From Henckelia pumila (Eukaryota; Streptophyta; Magnoliopsida; Lamiales; Gesneriaceae), in contig NW_027331831.1 of NCBI RefSeq assembly GCF_033568475.1, positions 9,796,001 to 9,860,000 of the forward strand: a DNA stretch of 64,000 nucleotides. The letters are read 5' to 3'. Made by a program: the position numbers and the translations under genes. How positions within the stretch are numbered: the first letter of the stretch is position 1; every line of letters starts with the position of its first letter. Shown here piece by piece: positions 25,659-36,161 of the stretch. Under the pieces are notes generated by a model. It was not told the origin of the DNA and did no database searches. It worked only from the letters and a program-made list of their open reading frames with translations.

Positions 25659-27521
25659 TGTTGGAAAACTGCGGCGTTCAGATCAATCAGAATTGATACC
25701 CAGTGCAGCGGAAGTTTAAAATTTTTTGTATGGAACGATTCCATAGTGTGGGTATCAAAACTTACGATTAAATTATGTGTGTGTAAAAATTAAATAACCA
25801 TTATTAAATTTTTACCTTTAATCTCGTATCGAGATTTTGGACACCAACAGATTTCTCTGCTCTTCTTGTATCTCCCTGGAACTGATGATCGAACGTTTCT
25901 TCAATCAGGTCCACGAATAGAGGTTTAATCCCTCTGATAGATTGCACTAGAAAATCTATCAGAAGTTTTCTACGAAGAGAATAACGAATTTGATTCGCTA
26001 TTCCAGACTGCAATTCAAAATCACAGACCGGAATTTCTCAGGCAGAGAAGGGAGGGGGCGACGGCTACAGAGAGAGTGGAGGCTAGGGTTTTTCGAAAAT
26101 CCTCACTCAATTGTGACCTGTTGTGTTTAATTTCTGTACTGCAATAACTTATTTATAATGCAGGCCACTAACAGCTTAGGGCCCATTAGTCATAAGTTCT
26201 GGCCCGACAAGCAAAGCCCGCATATTCAGAAATTAATATAAAATTCATCGTGACTCCGATTGATAAACCGATTTCACCAATGTGCACAGAAACCATTTCT
26301 GCACCTTTTAAAGTCAAGATAAATTTTTCTGAATCCGTATTCAGTGGTTTTCAAAAATGTCCATCCCTATGTCATTTTAGGAAATCTTACTCCCTTACTC
26401 TTAATTAAGAAGTCCAACTTCTTTGTTCATTAAATTTAACTCTTTAAATTTAACTATCTCAACGGGGATTAAAAATCCATTACTCTGTGTGACCCTCTAT
26501 GGTTCAGGGATACAGCTAGCCGTGGGCTCATAACTCCTTGTGACTCGGAACAACAATTTCTGACTTGCCCATCGAATCATGGTAGAGCGCCTAGCAACAT
26601 CGCCCCATGATTCCCTAGGTATCACTGATAGTGCCTACAAGAACCAGTAGATTTTGGTTAGCGTACAGTACGGTCCCTTCACACATATATCCCAATCGAA
26701 TCAACAACCATTGGTATATCGAGAGTCGCTCGAGATTCGATAACTATGCAATACATCTTGAAGATCAAATTAGTGACATCGCATGTGCTACTAAGAAACC
26801 ATTTCTTAAATCACATCAAGTACTCTGGCCAGAGATTCGTCACACTAATATCTCCTCAGATCGCATAGGATATCCACACTCGCAAGTATGTGGTGAATCC
26901 TTGACAACAATGCATCGACTCCTATATGTGTTGTAACTGTACCCAATCCCGACACCTGATGACCCCAATAGAGTCGGTAAACGAGTCAAAGCACAGTACT
27001 AGCATATAGAGTCTCAATGATGTTTCAAGTAGTAAGGACTAATGGTGTACAACCAAAACCGCGGACTTTATCCACTCGATAAGTGATAACCACTTGGAAA
27101 GTCCGGATAGGGTAGTTCGATCATTCATCATATGAATATCCATTTGCATGCTTCGAACATCTCCATGTTCCCTACCAATGAAACGTGGTACTCTGCATCG
27201 CAAATGCTAGTCTCAAACTCGAGCGATCCTTATCCTTATTATCGGACGGCTCAATCGACTAGGAACGGTTTAGAATATACAGTGACTATAAGATGTGTTT
27301 CATGATAGACATCTCCATGTTCTACCACATCTTACATACACTATACTATATTCAAGGTCTTTATCAAAACAACAATAGTATATCACAATATAACAATATG
27401 AAGAAAGATAAAGTCATTGCCTTTAATAAAAGTGTAAATTATATTAAACAAAAGATTGTTTATACAAAGAGTCATCAAAGCCTATAGCCACAAGTTGGCT
27501 CACTGGGCACCCACTCTTTCA
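25659..27521 (-). repeat. 5' LTR of copia element 1
   Basis: 1,863 bp, same length as the other LTR. By-eye differences from it include single substitutions near 25720, 25970, 26350, 26466, 26497, 26530, 26693, 27063, 27345 and 27482. It carries the promoter for element transcription to the left. Confidence 0.95.
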
Positions 27522-27526
27522 ATCTC

Positions 27527-27849
27527 TCCCTCACTTTCTCAAAGAAAAGTTGAAAAAACTTATTTTCGTTCGTTGAAGTTCGTGATATTTGTAGTGCTGT
27601 TATATCATGATCGTTAGTCATTGTATCTTAGAGACGATTGCCGCCAACGTTGAGCACTGTTAACGGGCAATTTCGTATTGCGGATAGAGAGATTCTCTCG
27701 CCTCGACTAGTTGCTGTTGCCGTTGTTGCTGTTGTTGTACACGTTTTCAGAATTTGAAATACATCCTCATAACAGTTTTTGTACCCCAAACACGTTGTGT
27801 GTGTAAGACGTGTTTATTTCAAGAAAAAATTTCACATAATTCTCCCACA
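27527..27849 (+). mobile_element. Probable solo LTR, right part
   Basis: Continuation of the interrupted LTR from 17808-18534. It ends CTCCCACA at 27849, followed by ATTGAA, the candidate 6-bp target duplication. The CACGTTGTGTGTGTAAGACG stretch before the end is familiar from plant copia LTRs, by recollection only. Confidence 0.6.
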
Positions 27850-27920
27850 ATTGAAATTTTAAAAACTATTTTTCTGATAGCCTAATTTTAAATTTTAAAA
27901 ATCTGAAAGAAGATTTATTA

Positions 27921-28036
27921 TGAGGGGCAAAGATGATAAAAAAAAAAAAAATATTGGTGTGTTATTAACTAACCAAAGCAGTTACTATGTAGTGCTCAAT
28001 CTTTATAATATTGTATAGATGTATAGATGTATAGAT
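27921..28036 (-). repeat. Helitron-like 5'-end fragment
   Basis: On the minus strand it begins TCTATACAATATTATAAAG, then ATTGAGC, close to the heads found at 30323 (minus) and 43377 (plus). GTATAGAT is triplicated at the boundary. It continues into a TTGGTGTGTT block shared with 30033-30300. No CTRR tail or terminal hairpin was found. Confidence 0.4.
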
Positions 28037-29972
28037 TTTTTTAAAGAAAAAACATTTTTTTAAAAAAAAATAATTTAATCTATTAATTTCTCCAATCAAA
28101 CAAACTTTTACGTTATTTTATTTATAATATTATATTCTTTCGCAAGACTGCAAGTTCGCACTTTTCCCAGAGTTATCTTCAATTTTCCCACTTTTTTCCT
28201 TTTCTGAGTTGCAACTTTTTCTTCTTCTTCTTCTTCGATCTTCTTTTCTTTTTCTTTTTTTTTTTTTAAAAAAAGTTCGTGCGGTATTCCAATAATTTCT
28301 TTTGCTAATAAAGCCGAGGTGAGGGGAGTAATACTATAATTATTTTGTTCCTAATTTTGGAATTGCTTAATATGTACAAGTTAAAACTAGTACCTAGATA
28401 TTGAATTAGAATTAATGATTCATAGATTCGAAAAAAGAAAATAAAAGAATTGATGATTCATGAAAGTTAGATTGAGGGATTCTTTTTTTAAAAAATTATA
28501 TAAATAAAAGAAGATTTGGAATGAGGGATTCTTGATAACATCGAGTATATTTTATATTTTAATTCCACATTATATTTTAATATTTGATGTCATCTCTTTC
28601 ATTTCTAGGAGTAGAATTATGGATTTGATTTCTAGGGCATTAAAATACATAGTAACAACTAACAAGCAACAATATTATTAAAGTGGTAATCGAAACAAGT
28701 ACATCCACATCAAATATCAAACTAAAATTTTCAAGATGAGACAATAATTATTAGCACGCCATGTTAGCACTTAATCGATGGTTGTGAAACATTTCATTAA
28801 ATGCATAATATTGTTGCATGTTTTTCATGTGATCTTTCGATGTAAAATGATGTTATCTCAATTCCACTACTCTCAATATTCTATATTTAATAATTTTTAT
28901 CTTGTGTGTATATTTATTTGTTGAAAAATAGTTGATGCCAGTGTCATTAGAGTTGCACATTGGTGGCATATACATATACGGTCATCAAATGAATGATAGA
29001 GTCCAATACATATAAAAGATAATACTTAATTTTATCTGCACGATACGTATACTCTCCATTCGATAGATAATATAATATATATCCCTAGTGATATAATGCT
29101 ACTTTTTATATGCCCCTTAACGTATATATTTTCTTCAGACAATAATTACATCATAAAAAAATGAGGTTTGTGTTCTTAGAAAGCTTACACACCAATAGAG
29201 AAATGGAAGAGTATATATGATATTCAAAGCTTGCCTAAAGCATTTCAAGGTGATTGATATTTTTTTTATATATGGTAATAATTGATTTAAAAAAAAAAAT
29301 TTCCTCATGTTCAATTGATTTTTTTATATGGTAATTCTTGGACTATTTATTATATAGAATGACAATAAGAATGATAAATCACATTTTTGAAATAAAGTAA
29401 GAATTCGATTAAATAATAAAAATAAATAATTGAGTAACAATTAGCTTATGCGCTAAGTATAGCAATTTGAAAAATGGATCGCATACATTAAACACATTTC
29501 AAATACAAATGTTTTTTTTTCCTAGATATTTGTAGGCTAGGTCCCCAAAGAGTAAGGAGAAATTTCGTAATTGAGCAATTTAATTTCGTGACATAAACTA
29601 AGTGGTCATTGTCGCGTATAAATCTTCCAATGGGGGAGCCCCCCACATCTCTAATTTCTCCATCTTTAATAAATGTTGTCCCTAAAACATCGAGGCACAT
29701 TGACTTTGGCACGTACTAGGTCTACATTTACCAAGTTAATTGTTATTTATATAATAAATTAAATAATAATAAGACTTCAAATTACGGTTACATAAAAATT
29801 TCAAATATAACAATGTAAATAGAAAAATCATTCTTATAGTTTATTTTTAATTGGATTTTGGTACTCTGAGCAGTCAAAATTCGATGTTCGTGTAATAACT
29901 TAACTTCTTTTGTATTTTCAGTCTAATCTTTAATTAAAACTAATGACGCAGCACACGCATTGCATGTGCAAC

Positions 29973-29975
<3 letters not shown>

Positions 29976-30022
<47 letters not shown>
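29976..30022. repeat. (TA)n microsatellite
   Basis: About 23 TA units, immediately before the tandem repeat at 30033. Confidence 0.9.
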
Positions 30023-30029
<7 letters not shown>

Positions 30030-30032
30030 ATT

Positions 30033-30323
30033 TTTTTAAAGGTGGTTGACTTTTTTTTAGTGTGAAGTTCTTTATAACTTTACATTAGAGAAGGGAAAAA
30101 TAGAAAAAAAAATTTGGTGTGTTCATGTCACACCAAAAAAATAGTTTTTTTAATGTTTTAAAGGTGGTTGAGTTTTTTTTTAGTGTGAAAGTTATGTATA
30201 AATTTATATCAGATAAGGGCAAAATAAGAAAGAAATATTGGTGTGTTCATGCCACACTAAAAAATAGTTTTTAGAATGCTCTCAATCTTTATGTAATAGT
30301 ATAATACAGATAGTATAGATATT
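30033..30323 (-). repeat. Two tandem 122-bp units attached to a Helitron-like end
   Basis: GGTGGTTGA begins at 30041 and again at 30163. The following about 120 bases match between copies, each with an internal palindrome of the type TTGGTGTG...CACACCAA. After the second copy the sequence runs to a minus-strand TCTATACTAT head at 30323. This looks like a rearranged non-autonomous element. Confidence 0.55.
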
Positions 30324-32160
30324 GAGTGACCTCAGATATTATAGAGCAGAAAAATCGAATTTATATCAATTTAAACGAATGAAAATTACGACTTTTTTTT
30401 CAACAATATATTATATTATAATTTGAAATAGATGATATTGGACTATGACCGGACCGCTCCTTGTCACCCCGACGAGTAATTATCCATCACTACAAGTACA
30501 ACTTGCTAGAAAAGTGAAATTAATTTGTTTCGTAATATGTTGTCTTAGTTGGTTAAGAGTAATGAATCGATTAGGTATTAGGGCTGGATATAGGGTAGAA
30601 TTATTTGCCTATTCAAAGATTGAGTTGAATTAAAAGATTATATTATATATTTTTTTTCCCACAAAAACCCGTGTATAAAACGGTTTTACGGATTTTCTAT
30701 TTATTTTAAATTGACTTATAAAAAATATTATTTTTATGTTTAAAATATAATTTTTTATTGTAAATATGAGTAAAGCCGATCCGTTTCATACGAGACCTGT
30801 TTTTTTGAAAATGATCTCTTGACTACAATATTAATAATAAAATAATTTTACTATCTTATTATAAAAGATACTCTATGATTAATTATTTTCAATTAATTGG
30901 TAAAAACTTGAGATCATGAAATATAACTATATCCTAACTTAATTCTCAATAAAACTAAAATTATTAGGCAAATTAGTCATGTTATATTATCTCATATTTT
31001 TTTTAGCGATAGATGTTTTCTTATTTACCAAAATGACTCTCAATTTGTATTCTTTGGTGCTTTCTATTTACGAAAATATCATCAATCTTTATAAAATTGA
31101 TATATCTATTGCGTTTTGATATATATTGTAACTAAAGACCTCTTAGTTTCTCAATAAATTAAAATAAATTGACCGTAAAAAAAATTATAATTTATTATTA
31201 TTTTTTTGTTCGTTTTCGTTAAAAAAACGGACTGTATAAGAACGTAACGCGTGTACCGAAATACTAGTATTAAGTGATACTTTTGCATTCTTGTAGAGAT
31301 TTTTTAGGAACACAACAAGCTTGATTTGGAAGTGAAAATTGTGAAATGGACTCGGTCAAATATCTTTTCAAAAACTGATCTTAAAATGTATCTGATATAC
31401 AATACAAGAGGTTATTTTAAAAAAAAAATAATAGTTGATCGAGATTGTTGGGATCGGTTCAGAGGGTAGAGGGGGGGTGAATACACTCTGAAACTTTTCT
31501 TTTTCTTCTTTAAAATGATCAAGTGAGGTTTAGTTCACTTAATCAGTTTTCTCAACTTCTAAAACGTTTTGAACAACTTAAATAGTGCGGAAATAGTTCA
31601 GAGGTTTTAGTGATGCAAAGTTTATAATGCAATGTATGAGCAGGATGTGAGATAAGTGGCAGTAAATGCTAAAGCACGATTTTATGGAAGTTCGAAGGCT
31701 TAATCCTTCTACGTCTCCCCTTCTTCCACTTAGGAAGGAATTCACTAGAAGACTTTGGTTATTACAACGTCTTGTAATACACCCACTTCAGACTTAGGAC
31801 TTATCCAATGCCTAATCCGAAACTCCTAGATTTACACAGATAAGATTCTCAGTTCTTATCAAACTGGTGGAAGCTTTCAGAGCAGCTTCAAGTCTCTTCA
31901 ACACTGAGTATAGTTGAGTTGAGCTTCTCAGACTGCAGAGCGGTCGAGAGGCTTGAAAACCCTAGGATGATCCTTGACGATCAGATATGTGAACTGTATG
32001 CGAGGGTTTATTTGAGCAGCAGATGATTGATCTTGTAAGTGTGCTCAAGTATATCAGATGAGGACTTCTGATATTAGTCAAGTGATTGAAATTTTTCTGA
32101 GTTGCTTGTCTCTCTTCGTTGTCTCGTATCACTTCTTGTTGTTGTTTGAGCAATCTTCCC

Positions 32161-32168
32161 TTTATATA
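32161..32168 (-). promoter_or_regulatory. TATA box of the SIRE-like LTR
   Basis: TATATAAA on the minus strand, about 700 bases from the LTR start. The duplicate lies at 42170-42177 in the 5' LTR, which would drive element transcription. Confidence 0.7.
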
Positions 32169-32488
32169 GGTCAATCATCAACGTCTTTATTTTGAACGTT
32201 CTGATGCTGCATTGAATGCACATTTATTGCTCATAAATGCATTGATGATTCTGCATGAGGATCGTACACTGCAGACAACTTCCAGGGTCCAAAACTGGAA
32301 TAAACGGTCGAATGCTTTATCTGCAGTCATTCTGTGTTTTTGCCATTTTGGTACAACCTGTTGTCTTGATTTGCAGGAGTCAACAAATCTTCTGAAACGC
32401 CGGTTCTGCTTTTAATAAAAGATCCTGCAAAGAACATCTTGTCATAGGTACTTGTCTCGAGATATCTAGATAGGCAGTTGGCATTCTA

Positions 32489-32765
32489 CCGGTAGAGATA
32501 TTTGTCCTCTGCTGGTTTGAATAACCAGTCGATAAGCTTGTGACTTCAACCGGTCGAGAGATAAAGGCGGTTGACAAGCTTCCGGTAGATAGATTTATCC
32601 TCTGCTGGTCTTGATAGCCAGTTGATAGGCTTGTGACTTCAGCCGGTCGAGAGCAAAGGCGGTTGACAAGCTTCCGGTAGATAGATTTATCCTCTGCTGG
32701 TCTTGATAGCCAGTTGATAGGCTTGTGACTTCAGCCGGTCGAGAGCAAAGGCGGTTGACAAGCTT
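32489..32765 (-). repeat. Three tandem 92-93-bp repeats in U3
   Basis: Units start at 32489, 32582 and 32674, each beginning CCGGTAGA. The second and third are identical by eye; the first is diverged and one base longer. Each unit contains CCGGTCGAGAG and GGCGGTTGACAAGCTT. The same array sits in the other LTR at 42498-42774. Position upstream of the TATA box suggests an enhancer. Confidence 0.9.
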
Positions 32766-32864
32766 TCGGTAGAAGTTGTAGTAGGTTCCTGAAATACAAT
32801 GGTTGGCAGCACATTCCTATACAATGAGTTGTTGTTTGTTATCACCAAAATATCGGATTCAACA

Positions 32865-32880
32865 ATTTCCCCCTTTTTGG
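32865..32880 (-). other. Polypurine tract of SIRE-like element
   Basis: Sense CCAAAAAGGGGGAAAT directly before the 3' LTR: a long perfect purine run, the expected plus-strand primer. Confidence 0.85.
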
Positions 32881-33031
32881 TGATGACAAAACTTAAGTGC
32901 TCCAAGAACAATATGAAAGCATTAAAATGAACTCCATTGAGAGAATGAATTTCATTAAGTACAATAAGCATTTTTATTACACCTACAGAAAAAAAGATGC
33001 GGCTGCGATAAGTAAAGAAGAGATAAGTTGT

Positions 33032-36022
33032 TCATCTTTTGAACCAACTGGCTCCTCCTGACCTATCGCCTTCTCTTCTTCTTCTGTCGGCTTCTTCTTT
33101 TCTTCTGGACTCTTCTTCACGTCTTCTTGCCTCTGCTGCTCTACGTTGCTCTTCTTCCCCCTTTTTGGCATCACCTTGGTTAAGCCGAAGGATGACCTCA
33201 GTGAGTTGAGTGCCAAGGCAGGCTTGCATAGTGTCTATTTTTGCATCGATTTGAGCAAGTAGAGTGGCTTGCATAGTGTCCATCCGATCATTCAACTGCT
33301 TATGAAGGCGATTTTCGGATCGGATAACTTGTTCGGAGACGGTAGAGAGCGTGTTGATTTGAGTGCGATGATGATTAGTGATCTCTGTGGACAGACGAGC
33401 GAGGTCTCGAGACACGGTCTCGAAATGCCGAATCATCGTCTGGCGTGAATTATCGACCGATAAGGATGAGTTTGTTATGTCTTGAGAGAAGGACCTAACC
33501 GTTTGCATGAGCTCATGAAGCCGATTTATCAAGGTATGATCTAGAGCTGCGGCCATGGCTTCAATTAAAGAATCATCAGTCTGAATCATTTGCCCTTCTG
33601 AGTCATTTCTTGGTGAAACAGGGCTAGACTCACGATGATGTGGTGCGGGTGAACTTGCTGGAGAGCTACCCGATGGACCTTCCAATAATGGTACAGTTGG
33701 AGATGTAATAGTTTCGACTGCAGCCAATATGGTTGGTGGAGTACCAGGATCAGCACTTGGTTCATCCATAATGAGATCTTCCATAAACTTTTCAGTAGAT
33801 GGAGACGGTTGAAGTGCTGGATCAGCATCAGTCACTTGCTGTTCTGGAGATGCAGGTGATACAATAGTGCTTGATATCTCCGTTGGGGGCACTGTTGCTT
33901 CACTACTGCAAGGAGCCTCTGTCACAGAGGTGACAGGTATCTCTTGTGCAGCCACTTCTAAAACATCTTGTGAATGACCGGGAGAAGTGTGAGCGGTCGT
34001 CACGGGAGAGGAGCGAGCAATCACAACTGCTTCCGGTGGAGTAACTACTTGGACTGCGGTTGAGGAGGGGTCGACCGATGAAGATGCTGCTACACTCGAT
34101 CTTAGAGCATATGATTGAAAGAGGTCAGCAGTGATGAGATCGGTCAGAATCCCATCTGAAGAAGGAAGAGCATAGACGTCTTCTTCACCCTGATCTTGAG
34201 TGAGAAAGGTTTTCATCATCACTTGTGCTTCCAGCACATAAGCTTGCAAACAGGCTGCTGAAGCTGGTGTTTTGACATTGTTGAGAGCTTGGAAGTGCTG
34301 AAGTAGTTGAGTGATTTGACGTAGACTATCCTGTAGTCCAGTCAAAATCACAAAGTCATCGGCAGCGGTAGGACTCTTGGATTTGAAATTCTTGACACGC
34401 TCATTAATTAGCAGTGATAGCAGGCTTCCTCGAAGCTTCAAGTCTATGAGATGTCTTCTTCCCAGAGCCTCCACGATGTCTTCAGTATCAGCAAATAGAA
34501 GCATCTTCTGCTCAATGACGTTTAGAGATTTCCATTTAGGAAATATTTGAGCGAGTGTCAAGTGAGTGCGGGAGTGATGCCATCTGTCAAAACGTTGTAG
34601 ATGACGCTTGATAGTACGGAGTACGTGAGAGATGATCATATTGAGTTCTATCGTAGCTGCTGGTTGAGCCTTGGGTGTGTAGATCATCACACCTTTCCCT
34701 TTGTCTTTGGGATCAGCTAGAGTGACCTCAGGAGCTGATGAGGCACCTTCTCGGATTATCACACCTTTTGTAGGACGAGGAGCAGTAGAAGCAACAACGG
34801 TAGTAGTCTCGACCGTTGGCAGGGTAGGAGCAAGTCCAGAAAGAGACTTTAGCTTCTTGTGCTGCCTCTTCTTCTCGCCTGCAGGCGTGGATGACACAGC
34901 TGCTTTGGAGACCGAAGGGGATGACCTGCTGAAAGCTTGAATCAGTGGAACATTCTCACGTGATTCATCCTCAGAGTCAGATTCGATGATCAGTTGACGC
35001 TTGGCAGACTTTTTGGTATGGACTGGTTTGGCCACGACCGAAACCGTTGAAAGCGGTTGAGGGATAGCAATAACCTTTGCGGTTGAGGGCAAGGTGTCGA
35101 CCGCAGTCTCTTTCTTGTTCAGGAATTTGAGAATCGTAGACTTGTTGAGCCATTTGGTGGGATGCAGAGGCTCAGTCTTGGAAAAGTCCACTCCAAGGAC
35201 GCCCAAGATGTGGCAGATTTGCAAAGCAAATCCCTCGGATTGCCCTTTGCCCCTGATCATTTCACATAGAATGTTGAACAGAATGTCTGACCAGTTTATG
35301 TTGATCTTGGAGGCAATACAAGCCATGTATTGAAATTTCTCCAGCGTCACCTTGTCGTAAGATCCAGCCTTGGCCAGAAGATTCTTGGCCACGATATTAG
35401 TCAGTAGCCTGAATGGAGCTTTGAGAGATGTCTTCTGGGCCGGCAGTTTGATCGGAGCATCAGTAGTTGAGAACTCCTTCAACCAATAAGAGCAGTTACC
35501 ATCTGGAAGATCCGTGCATTTTGTCAAACCCCTGGAGGGCAGATCAAATGTGCTGGCGAAGAACTTCTGATTGAAGGAGTAGACCTCTGTCTTGATCAAG
35601 CATTTGATAGTCCCATGCTCGATTTGAGCGGTTGCGAAGAACTCCTTCAAAACAGGCAAATCGCAGATGGCGCTGCATTCCAGAAATTTCCTCAGTCCAG
35701 AGGCTTCAAGCATGGTGAAGACCTCAGTTATTCCTGCGTTGTTTGCCTTAACAACGGAATCAAAGTTGATGGCGAGGCAAGTCTTCTGGATCGACATGAT
35801 ATCTATAGATAAGAACTCGAGCAAAGAGTAAGCAAAAGCTTGAGAGTAATTCGATGGAGCGTTTAATACAATATGAAAGTTTTTAGCAAAGGTGAAAAAT
35901 TGATATACGAGTGTAAAGAAGTATATATAGGAACCTATGGGCCATAGGGTGATGTCATGAAAAGTATTTTTGAAATTCAAAAAGTTTTGAAGAGCATAAT
36001 CACGGCGCCCAATTAATGTCAT
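33032..36022 (-). CDS. Third ORF of SIRE-like element (env-position protein, function unknown)
   Basis: A 996-residue ORF from the ATG at 36022, about 140 bases after pol and ending about 150 bases before the polypurine tract; the position matches the env-like ORF of SIRE elements. A later ATG at 35797 (MSIQKTCLAINFDS) may be the true start, because the preceding region is hydrophobic (LWPIGSYIYFF) and less protein-like. The first third is globular. A long Ser/Thr/Pro-rich region follows, then a probable coiled coil with repeated heptads (around DRMDTMQATLLAQID), and a highly charged EEEQRRAAEARRREEESRR-type tail. I see no C-terminal membrane anchor or fusion-protein features, so a viral envelope role is doubtful. 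The frame is fully open, unlike pol. Confidence 0.8.
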   Translation of the reverse strand: MTLIGRRDYALQNFLNFKNTFHDITLWPIGSYIYFFTLVYQFFTFAKNFHIVLNAPSNYSQAFAYSLLEFLSIDIMSIQKTCLAINFDSVVKANNAGITEVFTMLEASGLRKFLECSAICDLPVLKEFFATAQIEHGTIKCLIKTEVYSFNQKFFASTFDLPSRGLTKCTDLPDGNCSYWLKEFSTTDAPIKLPAQKTSLKAPFRLLTNIVAKNLLAKAGSYDKVTLEKFQYMACIASKININWSDILFNILCEMIRGKGQSEGFALQICHILGVLGVDFSKTEPLHPTKWLNKSTILKFLNKKETAVDTLPSTAKVIAIPQPLSTVSVVAKPVHTKKSAKRQLIIESDSEDESRENVPLIQAFSRSSPSVSKAAVSSTPAGEKKRQHKKLKSLSGLAPTLPTVETTTVVASTAPRPTKGVIIREGASSAPEVTLADPKDKGKGVMIYTPKAQPAATIELNMIISHVLRTIKRHLQRFDRWHHSRTHLTLAQIFPKWKSLNVIEQKMLLFADTEDIVEALGRRHLIDLKLRGSLLSLLINERVKNFKSKSPTAADDFVILTGLQDSLRQITQLLQHFQALNNVKTPASAACLQAYVLEAQVMMKTFLTQDQGEEDVYALPSSDGILTDLITADLFQSYALRSSVAASSSVDPSSTAVQVVTPPEAVVIARSSPVTTAHTSPGHSQDVLEVAAQEIPVTSVTEAPCSSEATVPPTEISSTIVSPASPEQQVTDADPALQPSPSTEKFMEDLIMDEPSADPGTPPTILAAVETITSPTVPLLEGPSGSSPASSPAPHHRESSPVSPRNDSEGQMIQTDDSLIEAMAAALDHTLINRLHELMQTVRSFSQDITNSSLSVDNSRQTMIRHFETVSRDLARLSTEITNHHRTQINTLSTVSEQVIRSENRLHKQLNDRMDTMQATLLAQIDAKIDTMQACLGTQLTEVILRLNQGDAKKGEEEQRRAAEARRREEESRRKEEADRRRREGDRSGGASWFKR

Positions 36023-36161
36023 TTGGTTCAAAGCACCAAGCTGCTAGTACGAAGCCTGTCAGAGACTAGTTAAAGGCGGATGATATGCCAATATTAATGG
36101 CAACGTAACAGCTAATCTATTAATGTCATATTGACAATTATTCCCCCTAAACACATGCATA

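Larger units (their letters stand above)
18535..27521 (-). mobile_element. Complete Ty1/copia LTR retrotransposon, gag-deficient (8,987 bp)
   Basis: Two 1,863-bp LTRs in direct orientation (18535-20397 and 25659-27521), both with TG...CA ends. The element is flanked by a perfect 5-bp target duplication ATCTC (18530-18534 and 27522-27526). It is transcribed leftwards: the right LTR is the 5' LTR, followed by a tRNA-iMet primer site, a long leader, one pol ORF and a polypurine tract. Domain order protease-integrase-RT-RNase H is the copia order. By eye the LTRs differ at about ten to eleven sites, so insertion is recent. Gag is only a relic, so the copy probably depended on proteins from a relative. 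It inserted inside an older solo LTR. Confidence 0.95.
27850..31440. other. Spacer between the two retrotransposon blocks
   Basis: AT-rich non-coding DNA with two Helitron-like or tandem repeat segments (about 27921-28036 and 30033-30323), a (TA)n run, a CTT-rich pyrimidine stretch near 28220-28270 and degraded MITE cores. The 74-codon open frame on the minus strand at 29488-29712 has no family I recognise. Confidence 0.55.
31446..32864 (-). repeat. 3' LTR of SIRE-like element
   Basis: 1,419 bp. In sense orientation a CCTATATAAAG TATA box lies at 32160-32170, and upstream of it, in U3, are three tandem 92-93-bp repeats. Confidence 0.95.

Noticed and set aside
29488..29712. 74-codon minus-strand open frame
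   Set aside because: Protein-like in places (DGEIRDVGGSPIGR) but no family recognised, no splice or promoter context; left as spacer.
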